Shown here in pieces: positions 22,325 to 32,456 of a DNA stretch of 64,000 bases. Under the pieces are notes generated by a model. The model worked only from the letters and a program-made list of their open reading frames with translations, searched no databases and had not been told where the DNA came from. The DNA lies in contig CM021312.1 in NCBI GenBank assembly GCA_010645155.1, positions 9,684,182 through 9,748,181 on the forward strand, given 5' to 3'. The translations under genes and the position numbers were made by a program. Numbering within the stretch: the first letter of the stretch is position 1; each line of letters opens with the position of its first letter. The DNA comes from Tigriopus japonicus. Its lineage: Eukaryota > Arthropoda > Copepoda > Harpacticoida > Harpacticidae.

Positions 22325-22840
22325 GTCATCATTTTTGGCGGGAAAAAAGTTCGGTAGACCTGTGTTTCTGATGAGTGTGCGAGGTAACTAAAACGAAGGT
22401 TTAGGCTTGGTGATTGCAACAATACCTTTTTTATCTGCACAAACTGAAGTTGAAATAGCAATTCTTGATATTGTTTTAGCAAAAAAGTATGTTTTGCTGC
22501 TTTTATCTAAAATTTCGCTACATAAGTTGAGAGGGTTCTTCCAAACTTTGAAATTAGGAATGCCCAACTTTGAATAACAAGATGGCCAGAGGAGATCGGT
22601 TCATGGGGCAACTAAACCTAAAAACAAATAATTTGTTTAATTGAAGGCTTCCAATTTCTCCATTTGTTTTCAAATTACTTTGCAATACTTCTCAACATAC
22701 ATTAACCATGCCATTGCCCATAAATGCAACATTTTTCGAAAATCTGACCCTTGAAAACTGAGATTTTTTTCGGCAAGCCTACACTACTTACGGCAGCAGG
22801 TCCGTAAAATGATATGGTAATCACTCCCATTGCTGATGGA
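22325..22840 (+). repeat. Dispersed repeat, copy 2 of a local duplication
   Basis: The partner of 21335-21780, with an extra stretch of about 80 bp (around 22440-22530) absent from copy 1. The divergence is substantial, so the duplication is old or both are copies of one mobile element. Confidence 0.7.
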
Positions 22841-22969
22841 CATGGCAGTGGTGCCATATTTTATTGGTAGATTCAATTTCTTGCCTTCTGAGAAGTCAAC
22901 TTGTTGTTTTTTACCCCAAAGGACCTAAATGGCAAAGCTCTACTTAAAACCCAACTCGAAACACATCAG
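22833..22969. mobile_element. MITE of the 'GTTTCGAGTTGG' family, copy 4 (short)
   Basis: It starts ctgatggacatggcagtg and ends ccaactcgaaacacatcag, whose reverse complement is the family terminus ctgatgtgtttcgagttgg. At 137 bp it is shorter than the other copies. Confidence 0.6.
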
Positions 22970-23012
22970 AAGACAGTAACTCTCAGATAAATCAACTTTT
23001 TCGTGTTTTTTT

Positions 23013-23372
23013 CGTTTTAATTGAGCAATGAACCGAGAAAAACATCAGCGACTACCTTGCGTCGCTAGACCCATCTTATTTGATTTGCAGCATGGTTGCC
23101 AGGGTGAGAAACGTATCCGATGCTAGTTTTTGGCAAAATCTTAAGTCCTTTTCCTTGACGATTATTTTCTTTTGAGTGCCATCATTTAGCTCAAATGCGA
23201 CCCATTTTGAGAAATGATCCTTTTCGAAAAAATGATAGCCATCGAAGAAACATAGTTGACATGTGGCCAAAAAGTGGCATCAAAAATCATGTCCTGGCAA
23301 CCATGTTGGAAATCAACGTAAGATGGGTCTGGCGACGCAAGGAAGTTGCTAATGTTTTTCTCGTTTCATTAA
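23013..23372. mobile_element. Fold-back element with arms of about 80 bp
   Basis: The left arm (gagaaaaacatcagcgac, then ttgcgtcgctagaccc, then catggttgccagg) is nearly the reverse complement of the right arm (cctggcaaccatg, gggtctggcgacgcaagg, aatgtttttctcg). There is no ORF. It is a likely non-autonomous DNA element. Confidence 0.75.
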
Positions 23373-23756
23373 AAGAAAAGCAGTTATTCTGTCATAATTG
23401 GGTGTCACGCAACTTAATACATCTTTTTGCGTAGGTGCCCTCTTGTGTTCTCAAAATGAAAAAGTTTTCGCCAGAGTAAACATATTTTAGAAAAACCTAA
23501 GCCATTCACGGTGTATTTTGAGGTGAAATTGAGTTATTTTGAATTTCAGAAACGGTTGAGACCAGTTTTGAGATGCAAATGCAATGCGCAACACTTTTTT
23601 GAATCTGGCTAATTAGGTCACGGACAAAAACTCTATGAAGTAAGACTTTTATCAAAGAAAATTTTCAAATATTCTTAAGCAAGCTAGTTTTAAGCAAAAA
23701 ACATCCTTAAAAACTGATATTTGAAAATTAACTTCGACGAAACACTTACATGTACA

Positions 23757-24224
23757 GAGAAGCACTGAAAACTGGAGTGGTAGGCTAGCGGTGAGAATTA
23801 TGATTTCCAGAAGGATTAATTCAATTGTGTTCTTCTGCCAACGAGACCTGGCTTGAATTCAGTAGACTACGTATTTCAAATCTCAGTTCAATCGGAGTTC
23901 ATGCAATTCATGCCGGAGTGAAGAGTTATGCCTTCTCAAACTTATGTACTGAAGAGAGCATAGACTGAATGAACTCGCCCTTTTGTGGTAAAACGATTCC
24001 CACAAAAGGGCTAGTTTATTCATTCTCGGTAGGATTTGCACTGAGCTTTGAGGGAGCATAACTTTTGACGCCGACGTTCGATTGAGCTGAAAATTGAAAT
24101 ACGTATTCTTATCAACGTAAGCAAGGTCTCATTTGCAGAAGAACGTAATAGAATTGTTCCTACTGGAAATCATGATTCCTCTCGTTAGCCTCCCAGTCCA
24201 GTGAAATTCAGTGGTTCTTGCATC
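23757..24224. mobile_element. Long palindromic element, family P, copy 1
   Basis: Almost the whole 465 bp folds back on itself. The arms carry ggtaggctagcggtgag / ctcgttagcctcccag at the ends and cttctgccaacgagacc / ggtctcatttgcagaag inside. The centre has a perfect short hairpin, gcccttttgtgg (23977-23988) with ccacaaaagggc (24000-24011). Related copies are at 27843, 31821 and 55515. No coding potential. Confidence 0.85.
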
Positions 24225-24229
24225 TACTA

Positions 24230-24815
24230 AGAGCAGTGTTGTTCTAAAATATTCTAAAATCTATTCAGTGGATCTATTTCCAACGGCCTTTTTGTTCGGT
24301 TGTATGCCTAAATTAACCAAATAAGAGGGTTGTCACATCAATTCAGACAAACGGCTAAGTAGATTTCGCCAATATTTTGAATAAACACACCCATAAGACT
24401 ACTTGAGAATAGAGAAGAAGAAAATACTCATAAAATTGTTTTGAACATGGTTTAAGTGACCTTTCATCGTTTTTTTTTGCCCTCACCTAATCACCAGAAT
24501 TCAGGTCCCTATGCGGTTCTGCTTTCAATACCTCAAAATTAGTCTCAAAAGTTTTTTGGAATTTAAAAATGACTTCTCAAACAGAAAGAAACACCGTGCT
24601 TAATTTTGGCATAAAGTCTAAGATGAGGATAACTCGAACTTTACATGACATTGTGTATTGCTCGATCAAGTCCGGTGAGAACTTGGACACGAGACTTAGT
24701 CGGAAATAAGGAGAATACAACTAAGGATGGAACAAGTGATCAACTGTCGACCAACGCTCGGACAATTGTCAAAAGACTGCCATTTATTCATTAGGAACAT
24801 GGTCTTATATAGTCA
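24230..24815. other. Intergenic DNA, nothing recognised
   Basis: No gene or repeat that I can support between the palindromic element and the next hAT-like element. Confidence 0.4.
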
Positions 24816-24823
24816 AATAAGGC

Positions 24824-25233
24824 CAGACCTGTTCAATTATCTTTTGAAAGATAAAGATAAAAAATAGAAGATAGGTTATCTTTTATCTTTATCTAGATAC
24901 TTTTTTCGGGAAAGTATCTTAAAGTATCTTTATCTAGATACTTTTTTCGGGAAAGTATCTTAAAGTATCTTTATCTAGATACTTTTTTCGGGAAAGTTTT
25001 CTACAGTATCTTTATCTAGATACTTTTTTCGGGAAAGTATCTTAAAGTATTTTTATCTAGATACATTTTCCGGGAAAGTATCTTTATCTAGATACTTTTT
25101 TCGGGAAAATATCTTAAAGTATCTTTATCTAGATACTTTTTCAGGAAAGTATCTTGAGGTATCTTTATCTAGATACTTTGCGGAAAATACTATCTTATCT
25201 AGATACTTTTTCAAAGTATCTTGAACAGGTCTG
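24824..25233. mobile_element. hAT-like non-autonomous element made largely of a minisatellite
   Basis: The left end cagacctgttcaa and the right end ttgaacaggtctg are perfect inverted repeats. The flanks are a perfect 8-bp duplication aataaggc (24816-24823 and 25234-25241). Nearly all of the 410-bp body is a tandem array of a roughly 41-bp unit built around ctttatctagatactttt and cgggaaagtatctt, itself partly palindromic. There is no ORF. Confidence 0.9.
24880..25215. repeat. 41-bp palindrome-rich minisatellite
   Basis: About eight copies of a unit containing tatctagata (self-complementary) and gggaaagtatctt, with point differences and shortened copies toward the right end. It lies wholly inside the hAT-like element 24824-25233. 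Confidence 0.9.
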
Positions 25234-25689
25234 AATAAGGCGCAGCCTACTGTACTTGCATGATGTGATGAGTCGCATCTTGTTGGAACATTGAGTCCTT
25301 TTTACATCATGGGATGGCTTTCTCATGATGATACTTTGATTCGTATACAATTGCCTTACTTTGTCTCCATCTAGTGACGAATTTTGAAGCTTGGATTAAA
25401 CTCTTCATTTGATTGGTAAAGTTTATTTCTTTTTAAATCAGTTTACAATACTTTGGTCTCAAAAGTATTGAAAAGTAAGAAATGAAGAGAAGAATAATTA
25501 ATTACTTTATTTTCAAATATAATTAGTTAAAATTTCTTTCACTAAGCATTTTTTTGGCTTGGTTGCGGATTTTTTACTACCACTGCAGGAAATAGGATTC
25601 CCTGAAAACAAAAAAATCATAAATATAATTAATACAATAAACATTTATGCAAAATTTGGTGTGCCAGCAAGTTACTGTCTGGACAACAC

Positions 25690-26530
25690 TTGAATAGTGG
25701 GTTGATCAGGAATAGCAGTCAAAAAATTATCAAACCCTGATTTACTAATCCTACATTATCCCGATGAAGACTAATGGGCAACAAATTGAACAATGAAGGA
25801 GCCCGATAAAGAAGAGAGGAGGACTTCATTGATAGAACTAGCCTCGATTCCTTTGGATTTGGAGGTGCTCTCAGAGCGCATGTAAAACCTCTACGATCGC
25901 TACAACTGATCTCAAAGCCTGGGTTAGGAGAGAGCCCAGAAACGCTCTTGAAAACATACAGTATTAGATACCTTTCATGCCTTCTTTGAGTACTGTACAG
26001 CCCTGACTTCTGGAGCCTCTCCCAATACGAGAGCTCTCTCATTCCTGTGATGTTCCTAGTAAAACATCTTTGGATCTGCTCGACCTTTTGCAAACCTGCT
26101 GAACTCATTGGAGCCCAAATGGGTGAGGCATATTCAAGATGTGGTTGAACATTCGACTTGCACAGAGTTAACACGTAATACTCTCTCTGGACTTGAAAAT
26201 GCGATAGATCCAGCCACATGTTTGAAATGCCTTCCCCACTTTCAACTGGATATGCTCATCAAACTTTCCATCATCTTGGACGACAACTCCTAAATCCCTC
26301 ATGGATGATACCTGCTCAATATCACAACCTCCACTGTCTTTGAGCGGAACATCTAATTTTGACGCCCCATACGTCATTGTGCGGAATTTCATCCCGTTCA
26401 ATGCCATGTTACTCTCGCTAACCCGAGAGTAGACTTTCTCCAACTCTTTGTTTAGATATTTTGAGTCCTGACCACTCCTTCCACAAATCAAATTTGTGCC
26501 ATTAGTAGTCGGGCAGATTTCTGTCAAATA
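25690..26530 (-). mobile_element. 5'-truncated LINE copy with broken frame
   Basis: Minus-strand frames match the C-terminal third of the reverse-transcriptase ORF of the LINE at 42349-45246: NLICGRSGQDSKYL, GMKFRTMTYGASKLDVPL, EYASPIWAPMSSAGLQK, RCFTRNITGMRELSYWERLQ. The two frames (26168-26698 and 25719-26219) overlap, so at least one frameshift lies near 26170-26215. The 3' part, CALRAPPNPKESRLV and beyond, keeps sequence that the long copy has lost. Upstream of about 26520 the similarity stops abruptly. Confidence 0.85.
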
Positions 26531-26740
26531 AACATCCCTTTTAGGGTACAAAATGGAAAACACATACAAAATGACAAATAAGTAAATACAGAGCAAATAA
26601 AGCTGCAAATTGACACGTTTTCTTATAATTAGGAAAAAATGGTCAGGTGATTCTAAAAATGAGCAAAAAATTTCACCAACAACAAATATGGAATGCAATC
26701 AGGCCCGCAAAATGTCAGCTAGAATCAACTAATGATGACT

Positions 26741-27061
26741 AAAATGTCAGCTTGTTCCACCAAATCAGCGTCTCTCGTGGTCAGATTGAGGCATAGCTGC
26801 CAGCTAGTGAGTGGAGTTTAATGCCACTCTTTGCCAAACATCAGTTTTTTCCTAGCTCCTTATATTTCTTTGTAGCGGCATTATGTTATCAAAATCACAT
26901 TTTTTGATAAAAACAACACTACAAAGAAAGACAAACATCTATGGAAGACATCTAAGCTCGGCAAAGGGTGGCATTAAACTCCACTCACTAGCTGGCACCT
27001 ATGTCTCAATCTGATCACGAGAGACGCTGATTTGATGGAACAAGCTGATAGGTGGCATTTT
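26741..27061. mobile_element. Fold-back element with arms of about 95 bp
   Basis: The left arm (cagcttgttccacc, atcagcgtctctcgtgg, agctagtgagtggagtttaa) is the near-perfect reverse complement of the right arm (ttaaactccactcactagct, atcacgagagacgctgat, ggaacaagctg). The arms flank a loop of about 100 bp. There is no ORF. Confidence 0.85.
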
Positions 27062-27129
27062 GCTATCTTTCAGAGAGACAATGTTGGCAAGATTATTTTT
27101 AATTTCAAGATTTTATTGTTAAGCCTTGT

Positions 27130-27845
27130 TTTTGTTTAAGATTGTGAATAATTGTGTCCAATGATCTGAGAAAACTTGATTTGATGTTTTGCTTTCTGGC
27201 ATTTTTGCGCAACAATGTCTTGTCTGATTGTTTTGCCCAAAAATCCTTTTTTGCATTCTTTTGCCTAAAAAAGACAATTCTTGCATCATTATGCCCAAAA
27301 AACAAGCCTTACCTTTATTCTCCTAAACAGACAATTTTGCATTAATATGCCACCAAAAAAGACAACTGTTTGATTTATTTGCCCAAAAATGACGTACTTA
27401 GCACTTAGTTGACCAATGCTGGCAAATACAAAGAACATGGCAAATAAACATGAAAAGCTTGCAAATAAACATGTTTCGGAGTAGAAAATCTTATTTGTCT
27501 GAAATTTGCACCCTTAGATATCTGTAGAGCGAGCGAAAATAACATAAAACTCTAAAAAAACTTTTTTGCACATTTTCGCCCGAACAAACTATTTTTGGTT
27601 TTTTATAAGTTATTTAGAACTTATTTTTGCACTTTGTACAAATTTTAAGTAAAAAAACTTTTTTTCACGTTTTTCAAACCAAACAACTTCTTTTTTTGAA
27701 ATTTTACTCAGACCTGAAAAAGGTCGTCGATTTTGCCCTATTAATTGACAAATTGAGAAGAGAAAACTTTTTTGGTTATTTTTTTGTAAAAAAACTTTTT
27801 TGTTCATTTGTATCTAGAAAAAAAACTTTTTTAGCCCGTTTTAAG
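27130..27845. other. Low-complexity stretch rich in T/A runs
   Basis: Loose repeats of ttttgccca and caaaaaag words up to 27410, then repeated actttttt blocks at 27540-27840. The open frames here are by-products of the composition. No gene. Confidence 0.55.
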
Positions 27846-27965
27846 TTGTAGTCAACTTGGGTAAGGTCTTATTTGCAGAAGAACGTAATTGATTTGATTC
27901 AATTGGAAATCATATTTTTTTTCGTAAGCATCCCAGTCTTGAGAAATTTAGTGGTTCCTGGTCAA
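27843..27965. mobile_element. Half copy of palindromic family P
   Basis: The blocks taaggtcttatttgcagaag, aacgtaattga, attggaaatcat, agcatcccagt and aatttagtggttcctgg match, in order, the right arm of the element at 23757-24224. The left arm is missing. Confidence 0.65.
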
Positions 27966-28679
27966 TGTCACGTGGAACATGCTTCAATCAGGAACGCAAT
28001 TTACAGGGTGGCCAACTTTTTTTAGAGCGACAATGTTAGGTAAAGTCAAATCAATGTCAAATCAAAATCAAGTCAAAATAGCAAAAAATGCTAATTGGAA
28101 AATGGAAAATGCTAGAAAAATGCTACTTTTTCTAATACAAAAAAGGGACTTCAGCGGCTACTATGCCCATTAGTGAAGACTTGAGTCTATATTTTGACTT
28201 TAATCATGCTGAAATTGACACAAAATCTATTTTTTCTGCTACTTGCCAAACCTAGTTAAAAACTTTGCCTTCAAAAATTTATAATGCATTGATTGTGAAA
28301 TAAATCATAAAGAGCAAAACAAAACAATTGGCAAGTCAGGCAGCACTTATTTTTGATGACAATTATAAAAAGTTATTTTCTTGAATAATTGAAGGTTTGT
28401 AAGAAACCAAACATTATGTTTTAAATGATTTCTTCAACTTTTCTAGGATTATTTTGAAACTAGTGATGGACCAAAAAGCGCTTTTTTGTTTCAATTTCAC
28501 TTATCATCTATGAAAACCAAAAGCAGGCATGCATTTTAAAGACTGAAATGTCACTCCAAAGTTGAATATTTCTTGGTTCAGAAACCTTTGCAACTTATTT
28601 TCCCTATTTTATAAAATTTGCAATCTCTTAACAACAAGCACATCAACAGTTTAAATTTTAAAGTGCCTTTTGCAAGGGT

Positions 28680-28890
28680 GAGGCATGGCGTAGTGTGACT
28701 GCGTCGGTTTGTCGTGCGGAAGGTTGGGGTTTGATCCCGGCTGCCTGCCATCCTCCAAACTCAACTCTTCGGAGTCAAAATTTAGCATTTGAACTGTCTT
28801 TCAATGCAAAAACAACTTACCAAAAACTCAACTCTTCGGAGTCAAAATGTATGTATGTATGTATGTATGTATGTATGTATGTATTTTGAT
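28680..28890 (+). mobile_element. tRNA-like SINE with microsatellite tail
   Basis: A tRNA-like head has an A-box-like ggcgtagtgtgactgcg and a B box ggtttgatcccgg. A 24-bp word (ctcaactcttcggagtc core) then occurs twice, 66 bp apart, followed by a (gtat)n run at 28847-28884. The same mid-region word gtctttcaatgcaaa recurs at 29658 on the other side of the next LINE fragment. Confidence 0.55.
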
Positions 28891-28969
28891 GTAAGTGCTG
28901 ATACACTTTTAAAGTAAAATTGAGAGAACCAATACAAAGAAACAAAAGCTCGTAGACCAAAGGCCTCAC

Positions 28970-29600
28970 GCGGAGTCTCAGATTGGGAGGGTTGACACAA
29001 AATGTTTTATTCCTCTCTTGAAGGTGGACGGGTTCTGTTCTTGTCTGATTTCTACAGGCAGCTTATTCCAGACCATTATGGCCTTTATCTCAAAAGCATT
29101 ACTGGGCGTTCTTGAGGGATTTGGAACCGTTAGAGCATTGGATCCTGAATTGCGCGTAGGTATTCCATTGTGTTGGCCGACAGGGATTAATTTGTCGGTG
29201 ACAAAAGGGATGTTTCTGTTCAAGGCTCTGAAAGTTTCAGAGAGAATGACCTCAGCCGCTAGGCGGTTTACAGAGGGGATACCACTCTCGTTTATCAGGG
29301 ACTCGATGGATATTTTGTCCGACAATTTTTTGCCTCTTATGAACCTCATAACGCGGTTCATAGTGACCTGGAGTTGCGAGATTGCGCCTGTTTTCGGATC
29401 ATTTTGGTTCATACGGCAGTCACCATACACAGCGAGTCCGTACCTCAAGTTTGCCAGAAAAAGACCGTGAACCACCGGTCCCAGAATGTCCTTTGGTAGT
29501 TTTTGCCCAAGACGGCCAAGAATGCCTAACCGCTGCATCAAGGTGTTCTTCAGTCCCTGGAAGTGACGTCTGCCGGTCAGGTCGCTCGTAATTTCAAACC
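28970..29600 (-). mobile_element. LINE fragment of a second family (reverse-transcriptase C-terminal end)
   Basis: A minus-strand frame of 187 codons (28978-29541) reads LRYGLAVYGDCRMNQ, QLQVTMNRVMRFIRGKK, NAFEIKAIMVWNKLPVEIRQ and FKRGIKHFV. This is the typical region after the polymerase domain in CR1/L2-like elements, where the host-like 'NLP.EIR...FK..LK' motif ends the protein. It differs from the main LINE of this window. It is 5'-truncated and no catalytic motif remains. Confidence 0.75.
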
Positions 29601-29669
29601 CGATTACATTGGCGGAGGAACGTGGGGTCTTTTTTTAGTATTTTTAGCATTGCATTGTCTTTCAATGCA

Positions 29670-29910
29670 AACAAGGCAAGCCCCGGTTCGATCCCGGACA
29701 TACCGAGTCCTAGTGGCTTGCGGTATTAAATTACATGCAGTAGTCACGGCCCTTGACGGCTTAAATGGGCAAACCTGGGGTCATTTCCGAGGGTGAGGTA
29801 AAAATTAATGCTTGTTAAGTGGAGCGGCAATATCCCCACAACGCAGACAGCCTCTATCAGATTGCAGCTGCGAAAGCTGTGTTCTGACTCCAGAAAAACA
29901 AGCAAAACAA
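29670..29910 (+). mobile_element. tRNA-like SINE with shared 3' region
   Basis: A B box (cggttcgatcccgg) is followed by a body with cgagggtgaggtaaaaa, atgcttgt, gcaatatcccca, atcagattgcagctgcg and ttctgactccagaaaaac. The same body recurs at 54372-54515 and, in part, at 30650-30720. The A box region is unclear, so the head may be damaged. Confidence 0.6.
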
Positions 29911-29919
29911 AGTGACTTT

Positions 29920-30525
29920 TGCATGTTAAGAACTTTGTGATCAGCTACTTTTCATTTAAAAAAAGCCGTCTTTTAACAAAAAGGTTTTTGGTTAGAAGCC
30001 CTTTTTGATCCGTTCTTTTACTGATACACTAATTTGTCCTTTCTAAGTTTAAAAAGCTGTTTTTCTGTAGTTGGTGTAGTAGTTCCATCACAAATCTAAT
30101 CTTTTTTGCGACAAGTAATGCTTTGTGCCCCTTCTCAAGTTGTCTAGACGAAGCCTGGAAATAGAAATTTGGTTACCTCTCCTGTAGAACCAACTTGAAA
30201 ATAAGGATCACAAATCCTCCAATTTATCTTTTTTAAAGTCAGGGAACGTAAGGCAAATTTAGTTGTTAAAACAAGTGTCTTTGAAACCCAAAATTGGATG
30301 TTTTTTCCGAAAAGTGCTAGAAGAATGCTAAAATGCTATGCAAGTTTTTTTTATTTTTGAGCCTTTTAAAAATGCTAGGAAAATGCTAAAAATCTGAGCG
30401 ATTCTAATCAAAATTCAGCAATGCTTTTGCACTTGAAAAAATGCTAATTTTCAGAAAAACTTCATGCTAAGTAAATGTCATACAGAGACACAAAAATGAA
30501 CTTATTTCTAGAAATTAGGGAAAAA
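29920..30525. other. Non-coding, loose AATGCTA-rich repeat
   Basis: Between about 30310 and 30475 the word aatgcta recurs many times, as it also does at about 28086-28125. No gene is visible. Confidence 0.4.
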
Positions 30526-30529
30526 TGTT

Positions 30530-31002
30530 TGAAAAAGGAAGGAAATCCCCTTTATCCCCGTTATTCCCTGAAGGAAAATCCCGTTAATCCCAATAAACGG
30601 GACGCTTTATGGTTGAGATAGTCCACCAACTAACCCTGCAATATTCCTACTGTGCGGACAGCCTTCATCAGATTGCAGTTGCGAAGGTGCGTTTTAATTT
30701 CGGAAACACAAGCAAATAAAGTTTTCATTGTACTAATGGAAATATTTTTTGTGTGGGACTTAATTAAAAAAAGTGAGATTTTGTGGCAAATATAGTGTTA
30801 GGGAACTTTGTGAATAACTATAGAAATAAGGAGGAAATGCTTGAAACGTAGGAAAAAATGCTTGAAGAGTAAGAAAAAAGTAGATAACACCTGTTAATCC
30901 TGTTTATCCCTTTTACTACTTGAAGGAAATCCCGTTTATCCCAAGGGGAATAAACGGCAATCTTTTCGGAGGGGATAATCCCCCCGACCAACCCTGCATG
31001 TG
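30530..31002. repeat. Two related copies of a 'CAGGGTTGGT' element
   Basis: 30530-30650 and 30885-31000 both contain gaaatcccgtttatcc-like words and end in accaaccctgca (or aactaaccctgca). Reversed, this gives the hAT-like terminus gcagggttggt. A SINE 3' fragment (gacagccttcatcagattgc) lies between them. Confidence 0.5.
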
Positions 31003-31009
31003 AACCCAA

Positions 31010-31765
31010 GAAAGTCTCTCAAATTTGAAGTAATTTAAGGTCAAACTGAGAATAGAAGATTTTTTTGTTGACATATTCCTAAAAAATAGCAAAAAACTTC
31101 GTCAGTATGAAAGCGTGGAAGGCTCAATTTTTTTAAAAAGTTGTTTGTCCCTGTATAGGTTAGATAATTTACCAATCATGATGACAACATTGTACTTTCT
31201 TCTTTCATTTTTTGTCTCTCAAATTGAGATTGGAACAAGTTCTGAAGCTTTGTAATAGAGATTTAAATACATGCACTTGTAATGTAAATTTGTGTGTTTA
31301 ATAACTATTTTTTAAAAGCTAAATTTTTGAGTCATTGTCGAATTTTGTTGTAATAAAAGTAAGCTTATAAGGTTATATAAAGGTGAAGCGAACTCCTCTC
31401 GTAGTTTCCCTGAATTTTTTATTGTTTCTTGAGCCAATTTTCTTGAGTCTCGATATAAGGAAAATCTCGATATAAGCAACATTTTGCCGCTGACAGAAAA
31501 GTTTCTTTAAATAAAATTGGACTGTATAATTTCCACCTAATGGCCGGTTATTTTAAGGCCCTTGATTGAGATGAGAGTAATTCAAACTTACTAATATGTC
31601 TGAACTATTTTTCGACTTTTTCATCAATGTCTTGGTCAATGGCTTGGGCCACCAGACTTCGTGAATCGAGGCCGAATCATGACACTCTATTGAAAGGGGT
31701 TTAAATTGAGCGGTGCTTCTCCGTGTCAGGTGGGGATGTGTTTGATGACAACCTTCTTGAGAATG
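31010..31765. other. Intergenic DNA, nothing recognised
   Basis: No supported gene or repeat. Confidence 0.4.
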
Positions 31766-31777
31766 GAGCTAAGAGTA

Positions 31778-31830
31778 GTGATGTGTTTCGAACTGGGAGT
31801 ACTGCCATTTCTGACTCGGAAGTACTAAAT
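31778..31830. mobile_element. Truncated MITE of the 'GTTTCGAGTTGG' family
   Basis: tgatgtgtttcgaactggga and gtactgccatttctgactcg match the family's left end. The copy stops where the palindromic element begins, so it was probably cut by that insertion. Confidence 0.55.
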
Positions 31831-32224
31831 TTCACTGGACTGAGAGGCTAACAAAAAGAATCATGAATCATGATCGTAGGGACACAGCAATCACGGTTTT
31901 CTGCAAATGAGACCTTCTCTTGGTTGACTTAAATTTGTATTTCAATTTTCAGCTTAATCAAACGTCGGAGTCAAAAGTTATGCTCTCTCAAAGTTCAGTG
32001 AAAATCCTACCAAGAATGAATGAACTGGCCCTTTTCTGGTAATTGCTTTACCACAAAAGAGCGAGTTCATTCATTTTCACTCCGTCATTCGATTGAGCTG
32101 AAAGTTGAAATACGTCGTCTACTGAAAGGTCTGGTTTTCAGCAGAACGCAATTGAATTAATCGTTTATGAATTCAAAATTCTCACCGTTAGCCTCCCACT
32201 CAAGCAATTAAGTGCTTCTTGCCC
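31821..32224. mobile_element. Long palindromic element, family P, copy 2
   Basis: The ends read ctggactgagaggctaac / gttagcctcccactc, with inner blocks ctgcaaatgagacc and ttcagcttaatcaaacgtcg (reversed at cattcgattgagctgaa). The central region is gaactggcccttttctgg / ccacaaaagagcgagttc. It lies about 200 bp beyond the poly(A) signal of the saposin-like gene at 32457. Confidence 0.8.
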
Positions 32225-32428
32225 TAGCCCACTTGGTCTTATTTTTGTCTCTTCCCCAACTTTACTTCGTAACTGATTTTTCCCCAATCAGAAAGCCTGC
32301 CCAATATTCAACAATTTTTAGAAAAAGTGTTCCCGGAAATGACTTTATGAGAATTGATAAAATTTTGATGAAAAATCTCGTCTTAGTAGAGTTTCTTCAA
32401 ACAAATACCTTTTTATCAAAGAAGATCA

Positions 32429-32434
32429 TTTATT
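32429..32434 (-). terminator. Poly(A) signal of saposin-like gene A
   Basis: AATAAA on the minus strand, 23 bp past the stop codon. Confidence 0.65.
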
Positions 32435-32456
32435 TTGTAAATATCGAAATTCGTTC

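Noticed and set aside
24880..25215. CRISPR-like array of regularly spaced repeats
   Set aside because: Eukaryotic context, no unique spacers (the whole unit repeats) and hAT-type ends outside it.
28847..28884. Telomere-like or structural repeat (gtat)n
   Set aside because: A simple tetranucleotide run at the end of a SINE, not a telomeric unit.
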